The notes under the pieces were generated by a model. It searched no databases, was not told the DNA's origin, and was given only the letters and a program-made list of their open reading frames with translations. The position numbers were made by a program, and so were the translations under genes. Shown piece after piece: positions 16,394-24,929 of a stretch of DNA of 32,424 bases; positions within the stretch are counted from its first letter, which is position 1, and the number at the start of each line of letters is the position of its first letter. The DNA comes from Bacteroidales bacterium (GTDB lineage: Bacteria; Bacteroidota; Bacteroidia; Bacteroidales; UBA932): NCBI GenBank assembly GCA_017458265.1, contig JAFTFV010000007.1, positions 1 through 32,424 of the forward strand, in the 5' to 3' direction.

Positions 16394-16843
16394 ATGAAAC
16401 TTGAAAATCTGAAGCCCGCAAAGGGCGCAACCCATAACACAAAGCGCGTCGGCCGCGGCCAGGGTTCCGGTAAGGGTGGCACTGCTACCCGTGGTACCAA
16501 GGGTGCACAGGCCCGTGCAGGTTACGAGCACAAGGTCGGATTTGAAGGTGGCCAGATGCCTATCCAGCGTCGTCTTCCCAAGTTCGGCTTCAAGAACCCT
16601 ACCCGCGTAGAGTATCGTGCCGTTAACGTTTCCACCCTCCAGGCTCTCAGCGAGAAGCTCGGCCTCAAGGAGTTCACTCCTGAGACTCTCATCGCTGCAG
16701 GTGCTGCATCCAAGGGAGAACTCGTAAAGGTTCTCGGAAACGGAGAAATCACTGCCGCTATCGAGGTAAAGGCAAACGCCTTCTCCTCTTCTGCAATTGC
16801 AAAGATTGAAGCTGCCGGAGGTAAAGCAACTGTAATCGAATAG
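16394..16843 (+). CDS. rplO: 50S ribosomal protein L15
   Basis: A 149-residue L15. The N-terminus MKLENLKPAKGATHNTKRVGRGQGSGKGGTATRGTKGAQAR is the characteristic Gly/Arg-rich extension, followed by the segment GFEGGQMPIQRRLPKFGF. The ATG at 16394 is preferred to an upstream start at 16373 that overlaps rpmD; AAGGAG lies about 10 bases upstream. Confidence 0.96.
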   Translation: MKLENLKPAKGATHNTKRVGRGQGSGKGGTATRGTKGAQARAGYEHKVGFEGGQMPIQRRLPKFGFKNPTRVEYRAVNVSTLQALSEKLGLKEFTPETLIAAGAASKGELVKVLGNGEITAAIEVKANAFSSSAIAKIEAAGGKATVIE

Positions 16844-16853
16844 TTTGACTGCG

Positions 16854-18173
16854 ATGAAGAAGTTCATTCAGACAATACGCAATATCTACAATATCGAAGA
16901 ACTGCGCAAGAGGATAGGATACACTATCCTTCTTGTGCTGATCTATCGTCTGGGAAGCTTCATCCTCCTTCCCGGCCTCGATCCTGAGGTCCTGAAGGGC
17001 GGTATCAGCGGCACCCAGGAAGGTCTCGTCGGACTGCTCAACATGTTCTCCGGCGGTGCTTTCGGTAACGCTTCGATATTTGCACTTGGTGTGATGCCTT
17101 ACATTTCGGCATCCATCGTGGTCCAGCTTCTGGGCATGTTCGTTCCCTCCTTCCGCAAAATGCAGATGGAAGGTGAGAGCGGCCGCCGCAAGATGAACCA
17201 GATTACCCGCTACCTCACCGTGGCTATCCTCGCCATCCAGGGCCCTGCCTATGTTGCCGGTATGATTCCTGCAGCAGCCCGCACCGTTACCTGGAGCAAC
17301 TTCATGTTCAACCTGGTTTCCACCGTCATCCTGATGGCTGGCTCCATGTTCGTCATGTGGCTCGGCGAGCGCATTACAGACCGCGGTATCGGCAATGGTA
17401 TCTCCCTCATCATCATGATCGGTATCGTTGCCCGTCTCCCTTACGCCCTCGTTGCTGAAGCAACCCAGAAGTTCACCGGCAACGGCGTGGGCGGTCCCAT
17501 GTTCTTCATCGTAGAGATGATCGTATGGGTATTCGTCATCATCGCAGCCATCGCTCTTGTCCAGGCTGTCAGGAAAGTTCCTGTGCAGTATGCCAAGAGG
17601 GTTATCGGCAATAAGCAGTACGGCGGTGTCCGCCAGTACATCCCGCTCAAGATCAACGCTGCAGGTGTGATGCCTATCATCTTCGCTCAGGCTCTTATGA
17701 TGTTCCCTATGCTGCTTGGCCGTTATGATGCCACCCGTGGTATCGCAGCCGCCTTCTCCAGCTACACCAGCGTCTGGTACAACATCGTATTCGGTCTCCT
17801 CGTTATCGTCTTCACATACTTCTATACAGCCGTCACCGTGAACCCCACAATGATGGCAGAAGACATGAAGCGTAACGGTGGCTTCATCCCCGGCGTAAAG
17901 CCCGGTAAGAAGACGGCCGAATATCTGGACAGCATCATGACCAAGGTTACCCTCCCGGGTTCCATTTTCCTTGCAATCATCGCCTGTCTTCCCGCCCTTG
18001 CCAATCTCATGGGCGTGAACAACCAGTTCGCCAGCTTCTTCGGCGGCACCTCGCTGCTGATCCTCGTAGGTGTTGTCCTGGATACCCTCCAGCAGATAGA
18101 GAGCTACCTCCTGATGCGTCACTACGACGGACTTATGAAGACCGGCCGTCTCACCGGACGTTCCGGCATGTAA
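16854..18173 (+). CDS. secY: Preprotein translocase subunit SecY
   Basis: A 439-residue protein with ten transmembrane segments that forms the protein-conducting channel with SecE and SecG. Family motifs visible: RIGYTILLVLIYRLGSFILLPGLDP near the N-terminus, GIMPYIS-like VMPYISASIVVQLL, the segment ITDRGIGNGISLIIMIGI (about 175), and FTYFYTAVTVNPTMMAEDMKRNGGFIPGVKPGKKTAEYL (about 323-361). The ATG at 16854 is preferred to a TTG at 16845. It ends GRSGM and is followed by map. Confidence 0.97.
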   Translation: MKKFIQTIRNIYNIEELRKRIGYTILLVLIYRLGSFILLPGLDPEVLKGGISGTQEGLVGLLNMFSGGAFGNASIFALGVMPYISASIVVQLLGMFVPSFRKMQMEGESGRRKMNQITRYLTVAILAIQGPAYVAGMIPAAARTVTWSNFMFNLVSTVILMAGSMFVMWLGERITDRGIGNGISLIIMIGIVARLPYALVAEATQKFTGNGVGGPMFFIVEMIVWVFVIIAAIALVQAVRKVPVQYAKRVIGNKQYGGVRQYIPLKINAAGVMPIIFAQALMMFPMLLGRYDATRGIAAAFSSYTSVWYNIVFGLLVIVFTYFYTAVTVNPTMMAEDMKRNGGFIPGVKPGKKTAEYLDSIMTKVTLPGSIFLAIIACLPALANLMGVNNQFASFFGGTSLLILVGVVLDTLQQIESYLLMRHYDGLMKTGRLTGRSGM

Positions 18174-18201
18174 TTAATTGAATGTAGAATCGAAAGTCGA
18201 C

Positions 18202-18981
18202 ATGATCAGACCCAAAACAGAAGAAGAGATAGAGTTGCTCCGCATCAACGGAGACCTCGTGTCACGGACTCTTGCAGAGGTCGGTAAACTGGTCGCCCCT
18301 GGTGTGACAACTGCGAAGTTGAATGAGGTGGCCGAGACCTTCATCCGTGACCACGGCGCTATTCCTTCATTCAAGGGGTTTGACGGCTTTCCTGCAGCAC
18401 TGTGCATGAGCGTAAATGATGTGGTGGTCCACGGATTCCCGTCAGACCGCCCCCTCGAAGAGGGAGACATCGTTTCCGTGGATTGCGGCACCCTTTACAA
18501 GGGGTATAACGGAGATTCAGCATACACCTTCCCGGTAGGGGAGGTGAGCTCTGAAACCCGGAAGCTCCTGGATGTCACCAAGGCATCCCTGTACAAGGGA
18601 ATCGAAGCAGCCGTTGCAGGCAACCGTACCGGCGATATCGGATACGCGGTGCAGTCGTACGCAGAGTCATTCGGTTTTTCCGTTGTCCGCGAACTCGAAG
18701 GACACGGAGTGGGCCGCGAAATGCACGAAGAGCCCGGCGTCCCCAATTATGGAAGACGCGGCCATGGTGCAAGGCTCGTAGACGGAATGACCATTTGTAT
18801 TGAGCCGATGATCTGTGCGGGAGGCCGCGGAGTGTACCTTGCAAAAAATGGTTGGGCAGTACACACGGCAGACCACAAGAACGCAGCCCATTACGAGCTT
18901 ACGGTTGTTGTCCGAAAAGGCAAAGCAGTACAGCTTTCGACCTTCGATTACATTGAGAAAGATGGTTCGATTAAATTTTAA
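18202..18981 (+). CDS. map: Methionine aminopeptidase, type I
   Basis: This 259-residue enzyme removes the N-terminal methionine from new proteins. The five metal ligands are present: Asp94 (VSVDCGTL), Asp105 (GDSAYTF), His168 (EGHGVGREMHEEP), Glu201 (TICIEPMI) and Glu232 (HYELTVVV). The ATG at 18202 begins MIRPKTEEEIELLR, matching family starts; a TTG at 18178 would add eight residues. It is in the ribosomal operon between secY and infA, as is common. Confidence 0.96.
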   Translation: MIRPKTEEEIELLRINGDLVSRTLAEVGKLVAPGVTTAKLNEVAETFIRDHGAIPSFKGFDGFPAALCMSVNDVVVHGFPSDRPLEEGDIVSVDCGTLYKGYNGDSAYTFPVGEVSSETRKLLDVTKASLYKGIEAAVAGNRTGDIGYAVQSYAESFGFSVVRELEGHGVGREMHEEPGVPNYGRRGHGARLVDGMTICIEPMICAGGRGVYLAKNGWAVHTADHKNAAHYELTVVVRKGKAVQLSTFDYIEKDGSIKF

Positions 18982-18996
18982 AGTGAGTTTTTAACG

Positions 18997-19215
18997 ATGT
19001 CCAAACAAGTAGCTATCGAGCAGGATGGAACAGTGATCGAGACCCTTCCCAACGCAATGTTCCGCGTTGAACTGGAGAATGGTCATGTCCTCCTCTGCAA
19101 CATTTCCGGTAAGATGAGGATGAACTTTATCCATATCCTTCTCGGTGACCGGGTCAAAGTGGAAATATCACCTTACGATTTAACCAAAGGAAGAATTTCT
19201 TTCAGATACAAATAA
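18997..19215 (+). CDS. infA: Translation initiation factor IF-1
   Basis: A 72-residue single OB-fold protein. The core [61 protein letters not shown] is diagnostic. IF-1 binds the A site of the small subunit during initiation. Length is exactly typical; it lies 15 bases after map. Confidence 0.97.
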   Translation: MSKQVAIEQDGTVIETLPNAMFRVELENGHVLLCNISGKMRMNFIHILLGDRVKVEISPYDLTKGRISFRYK

Positions 19216-19228
19216 AAATCAGATAACG

Positions 19229-19345
19229 ATGAAAGTCAAGACCTCCATCAAAAAGCGCAGTGAAGACTGCAAAATCGTCCGGCGTAAAGGTCGCCTCTAC
19301 GTGATCTGCAAGAAGAACCCCAAGTTCAAGATGCGCCAGGGTTAA
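19229..19345 (+). CDS. rpmJ: 50S ribosomal protein L36
   Basis: A 38-residue protein, [21 protein letters not shown] then [17 protein letters not shown]. It matches L36 but lacks two of the four zinc ligands (Ser replaces the first Cys, Phe replaces the His), so it is probably the zinc-free form usual in Bacteroidota. It begins 13 bases after infA. Confidence 0.93.
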   Translation: MKVKTSIKKRSEDCKIVRRKGRLYVICKKNPKFKMRQG

Positions 19346-19375
19346 TGTGTAATTATTAAATAGTACAGATAGAAT

Positions 19376-19752
19376 ATGGCAAGAATAGCCGGTGTTGATT
19401 TACCGAACAACAAACACGGAGTTATAGGCCTCACCTATATCTTCGGTATCGGCCGCAGCAGCGCAAGAAGATTCTGGACACCTGTGGCATCGACCCCACT
19501 GTCAAAGTCGGGGACTGGAACGACGAGCAGATTGCAGCCATCCGTACACTCATCAACAATGAGTACAAGATCGAAGGCGAGCTCCGCAGCTCAGTCCAGA
19601 TGGACATCAAGCGCCTCATGGATATCGGTTGCTATCGTGGCATCCGTCACCGTGCAGGTCTCCCCGTCCGTGGTCAGAGCACCAAGAACAACGCCCGTAC
19701 ACGTAAGGGCCGCAAGAAGACCGTTGCCAACAAGAAGAAAGCAACCAAGTAA
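19376..19752 (+). CDS. rpsM: 30S ribosomal protein S13, frameshifted in this sequence
   Basis: The first 31 residues ([31 protein letters not shown]) are S13. Then the frame is wrong by one base. Near 19466-19470 the sequence reads AGAAGATT where AGAAAGATT is expected. Adding one A restores the rest of S13 in the next frame: [11 protein letters not shown]..., [38 protein letters not shown] and [17 protein letters not shown], ending at TAA 19750-19752, for about 125 residues. Without correction the frame runs into unrelated sequence and ends at 19762. S13 contacts S19 and tRNA and is present in essentially all bacteria, so a single-base assembly or sequencing deletion is the likely cause. Confidence 0.9.
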
Positions 19753-19765
19753 TCCCAGATGAATT

Positions 19766-20155
19766 ATGGCAAAGAAAACTACAACAACAAAGAAGAGAGT
19801 TGTCAAGGTTGAGGCTTATGGCGAAGCCCATATTTCATCCACCTTCAACAATGTCATCGTGTCCCTCTGCAACGCTCAGGGTCAGGTGATCAGCTGGTCC
19901 TCTGCCGGCAAGTGCGGTTTCCGTGGTTCCAAGAAGAACACTCCCTATGCAGCACAGATGGCAGCAGAAGATGCTTCCAAGACTGCATTCGACGCAGGTC
20001 TCCGCAAGGTTAAGTGCTATGTGAAGGGCCCCGGTGCAGGACGTGAGTCTGCAATCCGTACCATCAACAACGCAGGTATCGTTGTTACCGAGATCATCGA
20101 CGTAACTCCTATGCCCCACAATGGTTGCCGCCCCAAGGGACGCCGTAAGGTTTAA
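19766..20155 (+). CDS. rpsK: 30S ribosomal protein S11
   Basis: A 129-residue S11 with [44 protein letters not shown], the motif [13 protein letters not shown], and the C-terminal [18 protein letters not shown]. It forms part of the platform near the mRNA exit channel. The start is 13 bases after the corrected end of rpsM. Confidence 0.97.
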   Translation: MAKKTTTTKKRVVKVEAYGEAHISSTFNNVIVSLCNAQGQVISWSSAGKCGFRGSKKNTPYAAQMAAEDASKTAFDAGLRKVKCYVKGPGAGRESAIRTINNAGIVVTEIIDVTPMPHNGCRPKGRRKV

Positions 20156-20175
20156 TTGATTAAAGAAGAACTACT

Positions 20176-20778
20176 ATGGCAAGATATACTGGTCCTACCA
20201 CCCGCATCGCCCGTAAATTCGGCGAGCCCATCTATGGCCCTGACAAGACCTTTGAAAAGAGAAATACCCCTCCCGGACAGCACGGCCTCGCTGCAAAGCG
20301 CAAAAAGCAGAAAGAGTACGGCACCCAGCTCAAGGAGAAGCAGAAAGTCAAATATATGTACGGTGTACTGGAGCGTCAGTTCCGTAACACCTACGCACGT
20401 GCAGCCCGCATGAAGGGCCAGACCGGTGAGAACCTCATTCTCCTCCTCGAAGCACGTCTTGACAACCTGGTGTACCGCCTTGGTTTCGCTCCTTCCCGCG
20501 CCGCCGCACGTCAGCTTGTCCTCCACCGCCACATCACCCTGGACGGAGTAATCTGCAACATCCCGTCATGCCAGGTGAAGCCCGGTCAGGTCATCGCCGT
20601 CCGCGAGCGCTCCAAGAGCCTTGAGGTTATCCAGAACAGCATCGCTTCCGCTACCAAGTATTCCTGGCTCGAGTGCGACGCCACCAATCTCAGCGGAAAG
20701 TTCCTGAATGTCCCCGCCCGCGAGGAAATTCCCGAGAACATCAACGAGCAGCTTATCGTTGACCTCTACTCCAAGTAA
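20176..20778 (+). CDS. rpsD: 30S ribosomal protein S4
   Basis: A 200-residue S4. N-terminal [19 protein letters not shown], then the segment [20 protein letters not shown], and an S4 RNA-binding domain with [31 protein letters not shown] (about 95-125). The zinc-binding cysteines seen in some bacteria are absent. S4 nucleates small-subunit assembly and in some bacteria represses the alpha operon. Confidence 0.97.
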   Translation: MARYTGPTTRIARKFGEPIYGPDKTFEKRNTPPGQHGLAAKRKKQKEYGTQLKEKQKVKYMYGVLERQFRNTYARAARMKGQTGENLILLLEARLDNLVYRLGFAPSRAAARQLVLHRHITLDGVICNIPSCQVKPGQVIAVRERSKSLEVIQNSIASATKYSWLECDATNLSGKFLNVPAREEIPENINEQLIVDLYSK

Positions 20779-20801
20779 CAGACTTAACACCCAAAAGACT
20801 T

Positions 20802-21809
20802 ATGGCAATCTTAGCATTTCAGAAACCGGACAAGGTGATCATGCTCGAAGGCACCGACACCGTCGGACGTTTCGAGTTCCGTCCCTTGGAACCCGGATAC
20901 GGCCAGACCATCGGCAATGCCCTCCGCCGCATCCTCCTTGCCTCACTCGAAGGTTTCGCCATTTCCGAGATTCAGGTTAACGGTGTCCAGGACGAGTTCC
21001 AGACCATTCCCGGCGTTATCGAGGGAATGCAGGACATCATCCTTAACCTGAAGCAGGTCCGCTTCCGCCGCATGGTGGAGACCGAGGACAGCGCAGTGGC
21101 GAACATCACAATCAGCGGCAAATCCGAATTTACCGCTGAGGACATCTCAGAGGGATTGTCTTCTTTCAAGGTGTTGAATCCCGAGCTGCACATCTGCTCA
21201 CTCGAGCCTTCCGTAAAACTTGAAATCACCCTGACCATCACCAAGGGCCGCGGTTTTGTCCCGGCCGACGAGGAGAGGGATGAGAACACGCCCATCGGCA
21301 CAATTCCCGTGGACGCCATCTACACCCCTGTGAAGAAGGTCAACTGGACCGTGGAAAACTACCGCGTTGAACAGAAGACCGACTACGAAAAACTCCTCCT
21401 TGAGATCGTCACCGACGGTTCCATCAGCCCGGAGGCCGCCCTGCAGGACGCAGCCAACATCCTCATCTATCACTTCAAGCTCTTCACGGACGACAAGAAG
21501 ATCGCCATCGAATCTGCCGTAGAGACAGACAGCAAGGAGCTTGACGAGGAGTCCCTGAGGATGCGTCACCTTCTCCTTACCAAACTTTCCGATATGGGCC
21601 TCTCCGTGAGGGCATTCAACTGCCTCAAGGCTGCCGATATCGACACCTTCGCAGACCTTGTGTCCTACAACCGCAGCGAACTCATGAAGTTCCGCAACTT
21701 CGGCCGCAAGTCCCTCAGCGAAATCGACCTCCTGGTAGAGAAGATGAAGCTTTCCTTTGGCATGGATGTCACCAAGTACAATATTGAACCTAAGAAAAAG
21801 ATCGTTTAA
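20802..21809 (+). CDS. rpoA: DNA-directed RNA polymerase subunit alpha
   Basis: A 335-residue alpha subunit. The N-terminal assembly domain (about 1-235) includes [32 protein letters not shown] and [20 protein letters not shown]. The C-terminal DNA- and activator-binding domain (about 255-325) includes [43 protein letters not shown]. Position between rpsD and rplQ is standard. Confidence 0.98.
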   Translation: MAILAFQKPDKVIMLEGTDTVGRFEFRPLEPGYGQTIGNALRRILLASLEGFAISEIQVNGVQDEFQTIPGVIEGMQDIILNLKQVRFRRMVETEDSAVANITISGKSEFTAEDISEGLSSFKVLNPELHICSLEPSVKLEITLTITKGRGFVPADEERDENTPIGTIPVDAIYTPVKKVNWTVENYRVEQKTDYEKLLLEIVTDGSISPEAALQDAANILIYHFKLFTDDKKIAIESAVETDSKELDEESLRMRHLLLTKLSDMGLSVRAFNCLKAADIDTFADLVSYNRSELMKFRNFGRKSLSEIDLLVEKMKLSFGMDVTKYNIEPKKKIV

Positions 21810-21811
21810 CA

Positions 21812-22306
21812 ATGAGACACAATAGAGCAGTCAATCATCTTGGTCGCAAGAGCGGTCACCGCAAGGCAATGCTCGCCAACATGGCATCCTCCCTCATCCT
21901 GAAGAAGAGGATTACCACTACCGAGGCCAAGGCCAAGGCCCTCAAGCCTTACGTAGAGCCCCTCATTACCAAGTCCAAAGAAGACACCACCCACTCACGC
22001 CGCGTTGTTTTCAGCTATCTGAAGGACAAAGAGGCAACTGCAGAACTCTTCCGCACAGTGGCTCCCAAGGTTGCAGACCGTCCCGGCGGATACCTCCGTA
22101 TCCTCCACACCGGTTTCCGCAGCGGTGATGCTACAGAGATGGTTCTCGTAGAGCTTGTGGACTTCAATGAGGCCGCACTCGCACCCAAGAAGGAAGTCAA
22201 GAAGAGCACCCGCCGCAGCCGTGCAAAGAAGGCCGAAGCACCCGCAGAGGCCCCCGCAGCCGAAGCTCCCGCAGAGCCCGCAGCAGAAGCACCTGCAGCA
22301 GAGTAA
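21812..22306 (+). CDS. rplQ: 50S ribosomal protein L17 with acidic Ala/Pro/Glu tail
   Basis: The first ~120 residues are L17 ([29 protein letters not shown], then [24 protein letters not shown] and RPGGYLRIL). The protein continues to 164 residues with a basic linker ([15 protein letters not shown]) and a low-complexity tail built from EAPA-type units. Longer L17 tails of this kind occur in Bacteroidota. It starts 2 bases after rpoA and ends the operon; a terminator follows. Confidence 0.96.
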   Translation: MRHNRAVNHLGRKSGHRKAMLANMASSLILKKRITTTEAKAKALKPYVEPLITKSKEDTTHSRRVVFSYLKDKEATAELFRTVAPKVADRPGGYLRILHTGFRSGDATEMVLVELVDFNEAALAPKKEVKKSTRRSRAKKAEAPAEAPAAEAPAEPAAEAPAAE

Positions 22307-22325
22307 TTCTACGGCACTCCTGTTT

Positions 22326-22358
22326 AAACGTCCAGCCCCACAAGGTTGGACGTTTTTT
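22326..22358 (+). terminator. Terminator of the ribosomal operon, after rplQ
   Basis: AAACGTCCA and TGGACGTTT form a 9-bp perfect stem around a 12-base loop, followed by further T to 22358. It ends the transcript that began at 11681-11711. The T run doubles as the start of the next gene's -33 element. Confidence 0.9.
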
Positions 22359-22387
22359 GTGTTTTACGGGCATTTTGGTTAACTTTG
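22356..22387 (+). promoter_or_regulatory. Bacteroidota promoter for the GT4 glycosyltransferase
   Basis: TTTG (22356-22359), 20 bases, then TAACTTTG (22380-22387). It ends 19 bases before the ATG at 22407. The -33 box overlaps the T tract of the preceding terminator. Confidence 0.85.
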
Positions 22388-22406
22388 TTTATTAAAACCA
22401 CAAACT

Positions 22407-23579
22407 ATGGAAGCCAACGTAGGTCTTTTTAATGAAAGTTTTCCGCCGGTCATGGACGGCGTTGCAGTGTGTGTGCAAAACTACGCATATTGGCTGCAGC
22501 AGAAGGTAGGAGGGGTTTCTGTTATAACCCCTAATAAGATAGGGGCCAATTACGGACAGTATCCTTATGAGGTCCTGGACTATCTCTCCGTTCCAGTGCC
22601 GTTCCGTCATCCGTACGTGACGGGCATTGCCCAGATAGATCCGCTGTTCAGGGCCAAACTCTCAAGGCGCGAGTTCAAGATAGTTCACGCACATTCGCCG
22701 TTCTCCTCCGGACTTATGGCGGCGCAGGTGGCAAAGAGCCAGAACATCCCCCTTGTGGCAACGTTCCACTCCAAGTTCAAGGACGATTTCAAGAAGGTCG
22801 TCCCTTCGGACATGCTCGTAGACCAGGCCATCAAGATAGTGATGGAATTCTTCGACAGGGCCGATGAAGTCTGGGTCCCCCAGGCCTCCGTGGAAGAAGT
22901 CATCCACGAATACGGCTACAAGGGCCATGTGGAGGTGGTTGATAACGGCAGCGACCTCGTTGCCGATTATCCCGACTCCTATTTCGAGGACTCCCGCCGC
23001 GTCCTTGGCATCTCTCCCGACGAGTTTGTCTTCCTCTTCGTGGGCCAGCATATATGGCAGAAGAACACCCGCTTCATCATCGAGGGTCTTGAACGTATCA
23101 AGGACCTTCCTTTCAGGATGTTCTTCGTGGGCACAGGCTACGCTGCCGAAGAAATGAAGCAGCTCGTTCACGACAAGGGCCTTGACGACAAGGTGACCTT
23201 CACCGGCATGCTCACGGAACGCGAACAGATTACCCGTTACTACGCAGCCGCAGATCTCTTCCTATTCCCCTCCCTCTACGATAACGCCCCGCTTGTGGTG
23301 CGCGAAGCCGCAGCCCTGCATACCCCGGCCGTCATGGTGGAAGGCTCCACAGCCGCTACCATCCTCCGCGACGGAGAGAACGGCTTCCTGGTGAAGGACA
23401 GCCTGGATGATTTCGAAACCCGCCTGCGCTCCCTCTATGCCGACAGGCCCATGGTCCGCCGCGTTGGCGTCGCCGCTTCCCACAGTATCGTGAGAAGCTG
23501 GGAAGACGTGGTGGGAGAAGTCCTTGACAGGTATAACCACATTATAGCCAGAAAATCACAGATAAGACCGCTCAAATAA
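22407..23579 (+). CDS. GT4-family glycosyltransferase
   Basis: A 390-residue GT-B fold enzyme. The N-terminal half has FNESFPPVMDGVAVCVQNYAYWL and VHAHSPFSSGLMAAQVAK with a glycine-rich acceptor loop; the C-terminal half has LFVGQHIWQKNTRFIIEGLERI, VTFTGMLTEREQITRYYAAADLFLFPSLYDNAPLVVREAAAL (donor site) and EGSTAATILRDGENGFLV. It resembles enzymes that glucosylate diacylglycerol or build surface glycans; the exact acceptor cannot be told. It has its own promoter and sits 61 bases upstream of the sugar-salvage operon, on the same strand. Confidence 0.85.
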   Translation: MEANVGLFNESFPPVMDGVAVCVQNYAYWLQQKVGGVSVITPNKIGANYGQYPYEVLDYLSVPVPFRHPYVTGIAQIDPLFRAKLSRREFKIVHAHSPFSSGLMAAQVAKSQNIPLVATFHSKFKDDFKKVVPSDMLVDQAIKIVMEFFDRADEVWVPQASVEEVIHEYGYKGHVEVVDNGSDLVADYPDSYFEDSRRVLGISPDEFVFLFVGQHIWQKNTRFIIEGLERIKDLPFRMFFVGTGYAAEEMKQLVHDKGLDDKVTFTGMLTEREQITRYYAAADLFLFPSLYDNAPLVVREAAALHTPAVMVEGSTAATILRDGENGFLVKDSLDDFETRLRSLYADRPMVRRVGVAASHSIVRSWEDVVGEVLDRYNHIIARKSQIRPLK

Positions 23580-23590
23580 ATAATTTTGAT

Positions 23591-23598
23591 TATATTTG
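23591..23598 (+). promoter_or_regulatory. Candidate -7 box (TATATTTG) upstream of the sugar permease
   Basis: TATATTTG fits TAnnTTTG and is 42 bases before the ATG at 23641. No TTTG at the matching -33 position was found, so the permease operon may have a weak promoter of its own or be read through from the glycosyltransferase. Confidence 0.5.
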
Positions 23599-23640
23599 GG
23601 GATACAAACTGCAAATTATCAACAACAAAACTATAAGACA

Positions 23641-24927
23641 ATGTCAGCAAAAGGTAAAAACAACACCGTAGCCCTTGTCACAATGTGCTTCATCTTCGCG
23701 ATGATTTCCTTTGTGACCAACATGGCTGCTCCTTTCGGTGTCATCTGGGGCAATCAGTATGAATGGTCCAGGATGGCCGGTAACCTTATGAATTTCGCAG
23801 CATACCTCTTCATGGGTATCCCTGCCGGCAAGATGCTCCTTTCCGTTGGTTATAAGAAAACCACCCTCATCGCTCTTGCAACCGGTTTCATAGGTATCTG
23901 CGTCCAGTATCTGTCAAGCTTCAGCTTCCTTGGCGGAGCCGCTATCTATGTTTACCTGCTTGGCGCTTTCATCTGCGGTTTCTGCGTATGTATGCTCAAC
24001 ACCGTGGTGAACCCCATGCTCAACATCCTTGGCGGCGGCGGAAACCGCGGCAACCAGTTCATCCAGATCGGCGGTACCCTGAATTCCCTCACCGGAACCC
24101 TCACCCCGCTTCTCGTAGGTATGCTCGTGGGCACCGTTTCTGCAACTACCTCAATGTCTGACGTTACCCCCCTGCTCTTCATCGCAATGGGCGTGTTCGC
24201 AATTGCCTTCGTCATCATCCTGGCCGTGAACATCCCCGAACCTGCCAAAGAGCGCAAGACCACAGTCTACGAACACAGCGCATGGAATTTCCGTCACTTC
24301 GTGATGGGCGCCGTCGCTATCTTCTTCTATGTGGGTATTGAAATCGGCATCCCTTCACAGGTCAACTTCTATCTTGCCGACGCTTCCGAACGCGGCGCAG
24401 GCATCGCCCTTAACGGTGCTGCAATCGGCGGCGCTATCGCAGCAGTTTACTGGCTGCTCATGATGGTCGGCCGTTTCAGCAGCTCCCTCCTTTCCGGAAA
24501 GGTTAGCACCCGCACCCAGATGACAGTGGTGAGCAGCGTTGCCATCGCCCTTGTCATAGCCGCTATCTTCACTCCCAAGGCCGTTACCGTCAACATGCCC
24601 GGCTACAGCGCCGCCGACGGTTTCGCAATGTTCCAGGTTCCCCTGAGCTGCCTCTTCCTCGTGCTCTGCGGTCTTTGCACTTCCATCATGTGGGGCGCAA
24701 TCTTCAACCTCGCAGTTGAAGGTCTTGGCAAATACACAGAATCCGCTTCCGGTATCTTCATGATGCTTGTCGTGGGCGGCGGTATCATGCCTTTCATCCA
24801 GAACATCATCGCAAAGAGCGCAGGCTACATGACCAGCTACTGGCTCGTCGTCGCAATGCTCTGCTACCTGCTCTACTATGCAGTCATCGGCTCAAAGAAT
24901 GTTAACAAAGACATCCCCGTAGATTAA
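23641..24927 (+). CDS. MFS sugar permease (FHS-type)
   Basis: A 428-residue protein with about twelve transmembrane segments. FITNM-type first helix (FAMISFVTNMAAPFGVIWG) and the GIPAGKMLLSVGYKKTTLIAL loop between helices 2 and 3 resemble the fucose/glucose/galactose/N-acetylglucosamine proton symporters. The ATG at 23641 was chosen; an in-frame TTG at 23596 overlaps the -7 box. The ROK kinase starts only 2 bases after the stop, so the imported sugar is probably phosphorylated by that enzyme. The substrate is not certain. Confidence 0.85.
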   Translation: MSAKGKNNTVALVTMCFIFAMISFVTNMAAPFGVIWGNQYEWSRMAGNLMNFAAYLFMGIPAGKMLLSVGYKKTTLIALATGFIGICVQYLSSFSFLGGAAIYVYLLGAFICGFCVCMLNTVVNPMLNILGGGGNRGNQFIQIGGTLNSLTGTLTPLLVGMLVGTVSATTSMSDVTPLLFIAMGVFAIAFVIILAVNIPEPAKERKTTVYEHSAWNFRHFVMGAVAIFFYVGIEIGIPSQVNFYLADASERGAGIALNGAAIGGAIAAVYWLLMMVGRFSSSLLSGKVSTRTQMTVVSSVAIALVIAAIFTPKAVTVNMPGYSAADGFAMFQVPLSCLFLVLCGLCTSIMWGAIFNLAVEGLGKYTESASGIFMMLVVGGGIMPFIQNIIAKSAGYMTSYWLVVAMLCYLLYYAVIGSKNVNKDIPVD

Positions 24928-24929
24928 TT

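Noticed and set aside
16758-18122. Long minus-strand open frame (454 codons) opposite rplO and secY
   Set aside because: Same shadow effect; His/Asp/Gly-rich translation without any family match, lying over the certain secY gene.
19463-19475. Programmed -1 frameshift in rpsM
   Set aside because: No slippery heptamer of the usual form and no obvious downstream pseudoknot; a missing A in an A-rich run is a simpler explanation. Kept only as an alternative in the finding.
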